From Zygnema cylindricum (Eukaryota > Streptophyta > Zygnematophyceae > Zygnematales > Zygnemataceae): a stretch of 64,000 bases of DNA. Location: the NCBI GenBank assembly GCA_037447655.1, contig JBBHKE010001432.1, forward strand, positions 218,018-282,017. The letters run 5' to 3'. A program made the position numbers and the translations under genes. Below, piece by piece: positions 1 to 10,600 of the stretch; the first letter of the stretch is position 1; each line of letters opens with the position of its first letter. Below the pieces are notes generated by a model that saw only the letters and a list, made by a program, of their open reading frames with translations, was not told the origin of the DNA and ran no database searches.

Positions 1-2
1 CA

Positions 3-2567
3 CCTGACCTCTTGGGTGATTTAATGGGGCTGGGATCCACACCTGAAGCAGCTCCAGCTACTGCACCAAGGTGTGACTCTCATTCTAAGGTTCAGGAAGG
101 ACAGGCTGTTGCTGTTACTGATGTCACATGTTCGTGGCTCTTGTCTGTCGCTTGCTTGTAGCTTCTATTTTTTTTTTTACATTTTAACTTGATTACCATA
201 ACTTCCCTCCTATCAGTGGCAACCACGGAGGAAGCAGCCAAGCAGGTTTTGCAGGCAGCTATTTCGCTTTAGTTACAGCAGAACCTATGCTCTCACATGC
301 ATATGTTTAGTTATGCATCATAGCCAAACATCTCTATGATGTTCAGCTTACTCTTTCAGGTCGACGGAGTCTGAATTTGGGGCTTGGAGGTTTATCAATG
401 TGAATGACGAAAGCTATTACCAGTTTTGTCTCTTGTTGTTGAGTGTACAGACCAGGATACTTCGAGCTATTCGTATTTGCGTACCATCTATATCATAGAT
501 CTTTACATAAAGTGTGTCCAACATTTTTGACTTGTCTTGTTCTTCATGGGTGGAAAAAGGGGGAGGTGGGCAAATAAGTCATAAACAGACATCATCTTGC
601 TGTCTCGCTGGTGTCCAGATATCTCTAGGATATCGGTTTATCTCTTTTTGGCAGAAGGGATGATATGCTATTTTATGTCTTTTCTGGTCAAGATATGTTA
701 TCTTGACAGCCACATAGTGAAGATCTCCATCGTAACTGAAAACGTCTTCTTCGACATCAATTGTATATTTTCCCGTAAAGTTAATTCCACTTAATTCTAT
801 CCAATATGTGCATTTTGTGCTGTACAGTGTTTTACTGCCGGTCCTTCTGAGTGCACAGCAAGGACAGGGCTTGCAAGTGAAGGGACAACTTGTTAGGCAG
901 CAAGGTCAGGTGCTTTACAGTCTTCAGTTCGAGAACAACTCGTCACAGACGCTCGATGGTTTCATGATTCAACTCAACAAGAATACCTTCGGCCTCATGG
1001 CACCTAGTGGACCTTTGCCGGTGATTAATTGGCAAACTTTCTTGACAAAGCTCAATGTTGGGTTGCAGTTTTGTGGACTGTTTGCCATAGTCATCATGTT
1101 TAGTGAGACTGTCTCTTCTTCAGCAATTGTCTTGATTGTAGTTTGTCATGGTTTGTCTTTGTCCACCTTGTTTTTTTCAAATGTCCGTGTTTTATGAAAT
1201 TGTGTAGGAGTCATGTCACTGATGCGCCACTAAATGTCATGTTGTGGTTGATGCTGCTATTACCCGTCCTTTCACTTATTGCTTATTTTGTTCTCCTGTG
1301 CTTTTTCGGGCTAGTTTCACCTCTTTCAATTCAAAATCTAATCTATTCTTTCTGTTTCTCTTTCTTTCAAATCTATTTTTCTTTCAATTAGGCAAACTAG
1401 CCGGCTTTTCTTATATAGTTTATGACTTTGGTTTCCTCCATTTAAAAGGTTTTTCCTTCAACTTTCTCATCTGACATGGACCAAAATTGTGTCGATACTT
1501 GCAGGTTCCCAGCATCCCTCCTGGCGGCTCTGCCAGCCTCAGTTTACCGCTTGCTGTATTTCAGAACATGGCTCCACCTCCTGCAAATCCTTTGTTGCAA
1601 GTGGCGTTGAAGAATAATCAACAGCCTGTTTGGTATTTCACCGACAAAATACCGCTTCAGGCGTTCTTTGCGGAGGATGGCCGGATGGAGCGTAGCACCT
1701 TCCTTGATGTATGCTCTTTAATCCCACTACCAACAAAGTTGCACACATCTTTCAGAATTTGCCGGTTAAGTGTATTATGTATTGTTCTTGTTTTTTTTTT
1801 TTAATCGATTGGATGGTTTATTTCTGTGAATATCTAAGTTTTATTCCTTTGTGGCATAGTTCAAGTGCTTTTACTGAAAATGTATTCTCACAGAGTGCTG
1901 AATATTTGAAGGGCCAGTGTCCTGCTCTGAATTACAGCTCTACAAAAAGACACTATTTTTGTGTGGCTTTGCCCTTCAGCATAATCATTTTTCCTTTAAG
2001 TTGTGTTGTTTTTTTATTATGGAGGCATTTTGCATCAGCTATTCCTGATATCCTTGGGCCAAATCTGGCATTTGATCGAGTGAGAACAGATTCTAACAAC
2101 TATCTTATAAACCTTTGGTTACCTATGAATAACACCAGGTTAAGAGGCTTTTTGTAACATTGATTTGTCTTTTGTTGCTTTATTTATTATCGTGAGATTA
2201 TGAACTTGTTGGTTTCCTTTACCTGTGTCTTATAAAATGTTACCGTCGTGATTGTCATTGACAGACATGGAAAAACATTGCAGACACCAACGAAGTTGTA
2301 CGGGAGTTTCCTGGATTAGCTATCAGCAATATTGACTCCACATTAGAGATGTTGGGGCGCCTAAACGTATTCTTTATTGCAAAACGACATCTCAAAGATA
2401 CCAATCAAGATGTCCTTTACCTGTCGGTTAAAGTTATCCCAGCCATTCCTCTACTTGTAGAGCTCACATTCCTCTTAACTGTTCCAGGGCTGAAATGTGC
2501 AGTGAAGTCTCCCAACCCTGAGATGGCTCCGTGGTTCTTCGAGACACTGGAAACCTTATTGAAATGA
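3..2567 (+). CDS. Beta-adaptin (AP-1/AP-2 large subunit), 3' part
   Basis: Large beta subunit of a clathrin adaptor complex at the trans-Golgi network or plasma membrane; the visible part is the end of the hinge and the C-terminal appendage (ear) that binds accessory proteins. Four exons fit GT-AG joins in a continuous frame: 3-70 (hinge, DLLGDLMGL), 828-1020, 1505-1708 and 2265-2567 with TGA at 2565. The joined protein contains beta-ear hallmarks: [50 protein letters not shown] and the terminal [16 protein letters not shown] followed by [11 protein letters not shown]. Plants share one beta subunit type between AP-1 and AP-2, so the complex cannot be assigned. The 5' trunk-domain exons lie outside the window. 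Exon identity is strongly supported; the 70/828 join is inferred from phase (AG|T). Confidence 0.93.
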
Positions 2568-3936
2568 AGTTAAAAGCAGTTAAGGTTTGACAGGTGAAGG
2601 GGATTTCTGCAAGCGCTTTGAAATTTGCAGTGGATTTCATCCGAGGAAGTATATTGTTGTGAAGTATTGCCCTCTGTGAATTTTATTTTTCCGATGGAGT
2701 GGCGTGGAGAGTTTTGAGGGTGATATAGGCAACCAAGTGCCCACCTCCTGTATTTAGGTTAACGCATTTTGAAGCTTCTCACCTATGCTGAGATAAACAG
2801 CTTAGCAAATCTTGTTATATCTCCCTCGACGAGAGGAATCTGTGGGTCCTTTCGAGGGTCATCTGAAAGTGGTTGAAGACAGGGTGTTAGAGAGTGGAGT
2901 AGAGGTGAGAGTGAAAGGGTGCTCTGGTTCCTGCAAATAGAGCTTTTGCTTTTTTCCACGTACTGCCGAAATTAAAGGTGTAAGTTTGGCGGATACTGAT
3001 AAAGGTTTGCAGGGTCTTCGAGGTGTCTTCGGGCGATATGTCTTTTGGATGTCTCTCTTTTGCTGGAAGGTAGTTCTTTTCTCATTCTTCAAATACAGGA
3101 GTGGGCCCATGTGAACGAGAGCTCTCTTTTTTTTTTTTGCCCCTTAAGCGCCTGTTACAGGCTTTGCCAAAGTTTATTAGCAACCATACCAATTAGCTAC
3201 CAGCTGGTGGTGGTCCCATAATTTGCAGAAATAGTTTTGTGAAATGAGGCTTTGGTGTTGTTTTATTTAGAGATAAGCAGATCATATCAATTCTTTGATT
3301 GTAGACATTTAGTTATATGCTGCTCTTATACTGTTTGTCCTTTATCTCTTTCATGCTCTGAAAAGCTGTGCAAATAGTCTCCTATTGTGCCATTGGTTTG
3401 TAGCAGTTTTATTGGCGACTTGATGTGTATCGGTGGTTATTGTGGGCATGTCACAGAAAAATCTACCTGCTGCATATACTGTTAAGGCCACTTGCCGTGA
3501 AATAATCACGCTGTATGTGGATGTGTTTAATTTAATAATAAAAGTTCAATTTTTTTATAATATGCAAAAGAATGTTCGATTTCATGTCGACTATGTATTG
3601 ATAATGGCAGCAGCTACGTGGTTTGAACTTGGTGATTCTGAAGTACGAATTCTACTTAATCAGACACCCCTCATTGCTCTCTGTATGGCAGTATCTACAA
3701 ACAATGAAACTTTGCGGAATTTGGTTGAGGAGGTACAAATATTGGAAGAATTGTGAACTACAAGTTCAATCTACATTTTAGTTGAAATTAGTTACTGAAC
3801 CGATCTGCACCTGGGTGGCACTAACCGTGAGACTATCTATTGGTTATGGGACTTTTTGACTGAAAATCAGAAAATAGTGTTAACAACAATATTTACGGAA
3901 GTGTTCTTTTCTGCCGCATCTCCTTGCAATAAACTA
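2568..3936. other. Adaptin 3' UTR and downstream non-coding DNA
   Basis: The start of this stretch is presumably the 3' UTR of the beta-adaptin gene. A 107-codon open frame at 3433-3756 has no recognisable motif and is probably chance. I see no RNA gene or clear repeat here. Confidence 0.5.
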
Positions 3937-4172
3937 CACTGCCCATTGAATTTATTATTATTAATGCAAATTTTGAATCGATCATGCTGGTTTAGTGAAA
4001 GGGGACATGGCAGATTGTAGTCCATGGCCTTCAGTAGTGTTATTAACACTATTATGTGATTTTTGGCCAGAAAAAGTTGCGACCGAATCAGTGTTATTTA
4101 CTCTAATAATGATTGGCTGTGGTGTTAGAATTAACACCATTTAATCCTTGATGCTAATAACGATGGGCAGCG
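3937..4172. mobile_element. MITE with CACTGCCC termini, copy 1
   Basis: About 236 bp between CACTGCCCATTG and the inverted CGATGGGCAGCG. Just inside the ends are TTATTA/TAATAA tracts, and the interior has GTGTTA/TAACAC motifs in both orientations. The same ends recur at 13503-13919 and 35715-35907. The flank is TA on the left and TG on the right, so a TA target duplication is only partly preserved. No coding capacity, so it is a non-autonomous DNA element. Confidence 0.6.
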
Positions 4173-4467
4173 TGGTTGTTTGCCCGTCGTATTCACTTCC
4201 ATAGTTTGTGGACCCGTCCAATGGTGTTTTTTGGTGTACGGATACATTCAGACAGTGGATGAAATTTTTAGGCTGCCAGAGCTCTGTTGGCTGTCGTCAG
4301 TTTGCAACGAATTCAAAGATTTTCATACAACCGTCGATCCTGAAGTAAAGTGGCCAGTGTGCAGTTTTCGTAAACATACGAGACGCTATAATGTTCTAGA
4401 TCGAAGCCCTTGATTCAGCTTCGATGTCGTCGATATCTGAATCGACGGCCGCAGTTCAAGTTTTGTT

Positions 4468-4783
4468 TTTTCAATCCTAAATTTTCCATTGTGACCGTTC
4501 TCCGCTTTGGGCTCCGGATTTTCAGATTTTCAACCCCTTGCAAACCTCAAAAAATGACTCATCATACCTTAGATAGTATGACTCGTGTCCAAATGAAGCC
4601 GTTGAGCCACGTGTGGAGCAAACCGACGATTCGGCTCATTCTTCATTTTTTTTTTTTCTAACCGGAAAGTATCCATTTTGACCGTTCTCCAAGTTGGCTT
4701 CGGATTTCAAATTTCCAAGCCTTTCAAACCTCAACTCATCATGCCTCGGATCTTATGACTCGTGGCCAAATGAAGCCGTTGAG
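4468..4783. repeat. Two-copy degenerate tandem repeat (~180 bp unit)
   Basis: Two diverged direct copies at about 4468-4610 and 4648-4783. Shared words in the same order are TTGACCGTTCTCC, CTTCGGATTT or CTCCGGATTT, CAAACCTCAA, ACTCATCAT and CCAAATGAAGCCGTTGAG. No coding meaning is apparent. Confidence 0.6.
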
Positions 4784-4904
4784 GCAGAAATTGTATGACG
4801 TGTCGAGCATTCCAAGGTTTCGCCGGTTGTAAGCCGGGCAGCAGATCTATCCAAACCGTTGATCTATTGAGCTACAGTAATGGTCATTTTCATAGCTCCT
4901 GAGA

Positions 4905-5160
4905 GTTTCTTCCGAGTCTAACGCCATCCCTCGACATCCGTTCAGCAGCCGAAATGAATTAACTACTGTACTTCAGAGCATTTTATCCAGCGGCATTCCC
5001 TGAAATTCGTTTTACCGTCGATTTAAATTAAGTACTCTACAGCGTTTTATGCAACGGCATTCTTGAATCCCGTTAAGCCGTCGATTCTAATTAACTACCC
5101 TAGAGGATTTCATCCGGTTTTAAGGGCATTCCTTGAAATCCGCTCAGCCCTGTGGCTGCA
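4905..5160. repeat. Degenerate ~70-bp minisatellite, about four copies
   Basis: Copies share GGCATTCC(C/T)TGAAAT, CCG(T/C)T(C/T)A(A/G)CCGTCGATT, AATTAA(C/G)TAC and the GCATTTTAT(C/G) segment at a spacing near 70 bp. They are strongly diverged and non-coding. Confidence 0.55.
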
Positions 5161-5400
5161 TAGGTTTAAATTGGAAGCAATTTGCTTCAACCTGTTTCAT
5201 TCTCTGCCTGTCTGGCATAGGAAGGAATGAAGGAATGAAGGAAAGGAAGAAAGTAGTGCAACTCTCCTCGTACTCTGGCATTTATGTAAAATAAAATAGA
5301 ACTCAGAAATTCTACTTTGCTTGACAAAGTACTGGAGGCTTGTTAAACTAACAATGGACAAAGAAATGGTATCTGTGGAGAAATAGCAGACAGTAAGCAA

Positions 5401-5594
5401 AAAAAAAGAGTTTAGTGAAGAGCAAGAAGTTATTGCTAACGTCCACAAGAATGGCCACGAGAATTGCTTAGAATCTCTTTATGTTCCAGAAGGACTCAAA
5501 AAACGCATTTCAGACGAAGATTTTAACAAAATGAAGCCTGATATAGTATCCTCACTTACTAAAACCCTGATATTGTCACTTCCTCGAGGCGCCA
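5401..5594 (+). other. Unidentified exon-like open frame ending at a strong splice donor
   Basis: An open frame from about 5390 contains EEQEVIANVHKNGHENCLES, then a Lys/Asp-rich stretch and TKTLILSLPRGAM. It stops exactly at a textbook donor, ATG|GTGAGT, at 5594/5595. The composition looks like protein rather than chance. A faint resemblance of the last dozen residues to the N-terminal beta-barrel of TRM61 is noted, which would fit the TRM61 exons downstream at 12802, but the residues before it do not fit that family. Identity is unresolved. Confidence 0.25.
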
Positions 5595-6400
5595 TGGTGA
5601 GTCAAATAAATGTAACATCAGTTAGAGCAGGTTTTGAAAAGACTTTGAAAATATTATTGAGAAGATTCCTGAAAAGATTTTTGATAGAAACTGTGCAACT
5701 CTTTTGTGAATGGCTCAGTATTTGCATTTTGATGTTTACTGCATTATGATACCGTGGTTTTTATTATTATTGTATTTTGATAGTTATTGTATTATGATAT
5801 TTTTGTATTATGTTATTATTGTATTATTGTTGTTGCATCGTTGATGTTTAAAATTTTATGCAAACACAACTCCATACTGGACTAAAGCAGAAATAATAGG
5901 CAAGAAAGTATTTACAAAAGAAAGGAAAGGAAGGTTTGTTGAGAGAAGTGCGGTTTTTTTTGAGGATTCACCTAAGAAATAACCATAATTGCCATGCTAC
6001 TTGTGTTTCTGAAGTAAGTGTTTTTGCAAATGAAATATGTTTTCTTTCATTTATTTGCACTTTCGTTTTTTATGACTTTTATCTGATGTTTTTCTCTCCC
6101 TTGTTTTTTCGTAATGTAGGCTAGCCATTTGCTTTTGAAAGAGCCAATCACTGGCTTCTATTTTTGAAACTTCGAGTCCGGTGAACTTCCATAACTTTTT
6201 TCTCTTCTTAAACTTTTTGCATGAATTTTAAACGTTTGTGTACAGACATGAATTAAATATGTATTAACATAGTTTAAGGACTCACTTTTTAATTTTCTTG
6301 AAGTTATCTCAAAGGGATCCCTTCCTTCGACATGAGGGATTGTGTTTGCCTTGTTAGAGTGGTAATGTTTATAGTTTTATAGACTAGACACACGTGTGAG
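5595..6400. other. Non-coding AT-rich stretch
   Basis: Low-complexity TTATTGTATTA tracts at 5757-5850 and otherwise unique AT-rich sequence. A possible small exon at about 5957-6012 (between an AG and a GTAAGT) cannot be assigned. Confidence 0.35.
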
Positions 6401-6785
6401 TAAATGTTGATGGAATTTAACAGTGCTTTGGTTGCCTTGTTTTGTAAAAATGTGCACCTGTTACCTTTCTGGGAAAATGAGTCTGTTACCTTTCTTTAAA
6501 AATGTAAATTCCTCTTTGGAACAATGTGACTCTAACATTGTTTAGGAACATTGTCGATAATCTTTGTGAAATGTCGATGGAGTTTAACAGTCCATAAACT
6601 CCCTTCTCCTGGAAAAATGGGTATCTGCTACATTTTAAAAAAAATATGAATCTGTTCCCTTTTTGGAACAATGTGAATCTAACATAGTTTAGAAAACAGG
6701 TACATTAACATTGTAAAATGTCGATAATGAACTGTTCATCAGCTCCCTTGTCCTGGAAATTTGTGAATCTGTTACCTTGTGGCTC
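6400..6785. repeat. Degenerate tandem repeat upstream of element A
   Basis: Recurring words in the same order: GTTACCTT, CTGGAAA, TGGAACAATGTGA, CTAACAT, GTCGATAAT and a TTTAACAGT/GAACTGTTCATC segment. Roughly two and a half copies of a ~160-bp unit. No coding signal. Confidence 0.5.
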
Positions 6786-6897
6786 AATAATATAAAGAAT
6801 TGCCATTTGCAGCATGTATATTACCGACTTCAGTAAGTGTGCAAATAGTTGATCTCACTTATTTTTGTACTTCTATTTTCACGTTTAATGAAATCCA

Positions 6898-6902
6898 GTT
6901 GT
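6898..6902. repeat. Target site duplication of element A, left copy (GTTGT)
   Basis: GTTGT at 6898-6902 is repeated at 12471-12475, directly outside the two LTRs. Five bases is the usual Ty1/copia integrase stagger. Confidence 0.9.
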
Positions 6903-7640
6903 TGTTGTTTTTAGAAAGCTTTAGTCCTCTTTATGCCTCAGCTGTGAGAGAGAGCTGTTCAGGACTTAAGCTATTTTTGGTTGAGTTCGGTTCAGTACTT
7001 ACCAAAATTAGTGTGACAGTGAAGTTGGGAGTTCACGGTTCATTCACACTTGGGACACGTGTCGTCACTTGGGAGAATGCGTGAGTATGTCCTCCGTGGA
7101 CGTACGGAAATTCGGCAGGACTACTGGACTTCGTGAAGTCAATTCTACGGTGCCAAATCCTCTAATCGGACCGCTGACAGCCGCCGCCAACAAATAGTGA
7201 CGAGGCGTGACTAGATCATTATCACTTTACGTTGTCTGAACTTCGGTGTAAATATGTGTGATAGAATGTTAGATGTACGGCTGGAATGCCTCCGTACAGC
7301 TTAGTGTAGTTTCGGTGTGTAAAAGTAGGACTTAGTGAATTTGATTTTTAGGAACAAATGATATGAAAACTGTACACTCAGTTTTATGTAATTTCATTTC
7401 TACATATCTCACAGATTTGTGAGCGGAATTGATTGAAATTTTGTGTGTGTGTTCCTTTGTATGTTATCTACATTGTGGCAAATTTTTAGGACGTTTGGAG
7501 CGTTTTTCTGAAAGTTATAGTCTGTCAAAGTTGCTGTTCAGCCATCGGTATTTGTGGAAGCTTCCTCTCTTGATTTGTTCTACGATGACTACTGCTGCAT
7601 CTTCTTCATCTTCAGTACCAACACTTGTCTCAGAACAACA
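6903..7640 (+). repeat. 5' LTR of element A
   Basis: 738 bp, TG...CA, nearly identical to 11733-12470. It should carry the element promoter. The first 18 codons of gag and its ATG (7585) lie inside its 3' end. Confidence 0.95.
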
Positions 7641-10600
7641 GGTCACGGGCCCGCCTTCACGAATTCCGGTCTTTGATGGACGTGAATATCTGTATTGGGC
7701 AGATTTGGTTAAGTCTTACTTCAAGCAAGTGAAACTTATTGATGTGTTAAATGGATCATTGGCAGAATCTGATGCCAGTTTTGATCAGAAAAATGACCAG
7801 GCTTTGCATTTAGTAAAGCTTATGATATCAAAAGAATTGCATATGACATATATTAATGTTGCAAAGGCATCAGATTTGTGGGATGCATTGAAATCTTCTT
7901 ATGTTAAAGCTAGTGACCAGCATGAGATTATAACTGCTGGTCAAATCTATGAGTATAAGTACACAGGTGGTAGCATGGTGGAATACACTAATCGGTTTCG
8001 AATGTTACTGTCAGAAAATGCATGTTCTGGGGGGACTTTCTCCCCTTATCATCAGGCCATGATTCTCCTAAAGGGGCTTCCTAATGAATATAAAGGAGCC
8101 TCAGATGAAATGAAAAAATTGTCTAAACCTCTTTGGAATTTGCAAACAGCTATAGAGTTTATCTTGGCAGAAGAGGCTACTCAGACAGTTTTAGGATTTG
8201 GAAAACCAGCTGTAGCATTTACGGCTCAGTTTCAGAGGGAAAATAGATATCAAGGGAATCAGTTTAATCCTCAGTTTGAGAAATGTGTTTATTGCTATAC
8301 TGATGGTCACTCCTTCAGAGCTTGTCCTTTGTATATAAAAGCTCTTGAAACAGGTACCTTTCGGAAAGGATGGAGACACCGCGGACCTCCCATTTCCCAA
8401 AAACCTCCGAATAAAATTGTTGCATTTTCAGCGGAGGATACGGAATTGGAGAAGAAAAAGACCGAGGAAACGACACCTGATGTGATCAGTTTTCCAAAAA
8501 CTGATGACAAAGAGTTCTTTGCTCTCGCCAAACTCGACATGATGGAAGGAGAAAAGGACCTCGGATGGATAATGGATTCCGGCAGCTCTTCACACATGTG
8601 TTGGAACAAGTCTTGGTTTAAGGAAATGTCTTCTATTCCTTTACGTCAGATCTTTTATGCTTGTGGCTATGCTGTTGAATCAAATGCCAAAGGAAACATA
8701 GATCTCGATTGTGTGATAGATGGAAAGGTTGTTAAGAGAACTTTGTATGATGTCTTGTATGTTCCAAAGTTCAAGAAAAATCTGTTTTCTACTTCTGTAG
8801 CTGAAAGCAAAGGCTTTGAGGTTCTCCAGAAAAATGGCAAGAAAATAGTGAGCAAGAATGGAAGAGTAGCTCTAGTAGGAACTAGAGGCCCAAACTTTTT
8901 GTACCGCATGGACCTGGCTAATAAAATTGATTTTGCGTACTCCAGTGTCCTATGTGATAATGTTTTGTGGCATAAAAGGCTTGGTCATGTGCACCATGAG
9001 AGACTTACTAAGATGATAAACCATAATATGATAGAGGGAGTCAAGCTTGGTCAAAAAGAGTCCCATGTTTGTGATGGTTGTGCTCTCGGAAAGCTTCACA
9101 AGCTTCCTCTACCACAAGTTTCTGATCATCGAGCCACAGATCTCCTTGGTATTATTCACTCTGATGTCTTCGGCCCTTCCAAAGTTCCCTCTCTTGGTGG
9201 CAGCCGCTTCTTTGTCACCTTTACAGACGATTACTCCCGATATAGTCGCCTATACTTCATGAAGGAGAAGGGAGAAGTCTTCACTCACTTTAAGCACTAC
9301 AAAATCTGGGCGGAGAAACTTCACGGCAAATCTATTCTTGCTTTGCGAACGGATAATGGTGGAGAGTATGTATCTCATGCATTTGCTGATTTTTTGAAAG
9401 AGAATGGCATCTCTCGTGAATTTACTGCTCCGTACACACCGGAACAAAATGGTGTTGCCGAGAGACTTAATCGGACTTTGACTGAATGTGCTCGATCTAT
9501 GATGGCCGATAAAGGTGTGGATCCAAAGTTTTGGGGGGAAGCTTTTCATTGTGCTTCTTATATCAGAAATAGAGTGGAAACCCGGGCTGTTAGGGGTAAG
9601 ACACCTTATGAAGTTTGGACAGGCAAAAAGCCAAATGTTAGTCATTTTAGAGTTTTTGGTAGCAAATGTTTTATCTTGGATAATCTTCCTAATTGGAAGC
9701 TTAGTCCAAAATCTGTACCTGGCGTCTTCTTAGGCTATGATGATGAATCTGCAGGTTATAGAGTGTATAATCCTCAGAGAGGATGTCTTCAAACAGCCAG
9801 GAATATTCAGATTAAAGAAGAAAGTCAATCTGTTGACGTTTTTAGCATGGATGCAGCTGAAAGGAAAGAGAAAATACAAGAGTATATCATTCTTGAGCAG
9901 GTACCTTTTACTCCATCCTCTTCTACTTCTTCTACCTCTCTACCAAATGCCTCTGGGCCGTCTAATACTCTTTCTGGAGCTGCTCCTTCTGTCGATGCTC
10001 CTCCGAATACACGCCTTGTGCGGCAATCTAAGGAACCAACCGTTCCCGCGTCAGATTTTCCGGGGGGAAGAAGGCAAAGTAGCCGCCTTCGAGGCGACCA
10101 AGTTGAGAGTGCTTTTTCTGCAAGCACAGGGGAGCCGCTTACTATTCATGAAGCTTTTTCCGTTCCTGAAAAGGATTATTGGATCTCGGCTGCAAATGAA
10201 GAGATAAAGTCAATTATGGAAGCCCAAACTTGGGAACTTGTGGAGCTCCCACCGAACAGGAAAGCTATCGGTTGTAAGTGGGTCTTCAAATTAAAATTGA
10301 ATCCTGATAATACAATTGAGAGATATAAAGCAAGACTGGTTGCTAAGGGATTTAGCCAAAAGGAGGGAATTGACTATGAAGAGACCTTCTCTCCTGTGGT
10401 TCGCTTTCCTACTGTTAGAGTTTTGCTATCTCTTGCTGCAATAGAAGATATGGAATTGCATCAGATGGATGTTAAGACAGCTTTCTTGCATGGTGATTTG
10501 GAGGAAGTAATTTATATGAAGCAGCCAGAGATGTATGCAGAAAAAGGGAAAGAAAATCTGGTCTGTAAACTGTTGAAGTCCCTTTATGGTCTGAAACAGG

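Noticed and set aside
1711-2157. 148-codon frame between beta-adaptin exons
   Set aside because: It lies in an intron whose flanking exons join perfectly in phase; hydrophobic, T-rich composition.
3433-3756. 107-codon frame downstream of beta-adaptin
   Set aside because: No similarity to any family I know and no splice or start context; left as probable chance.
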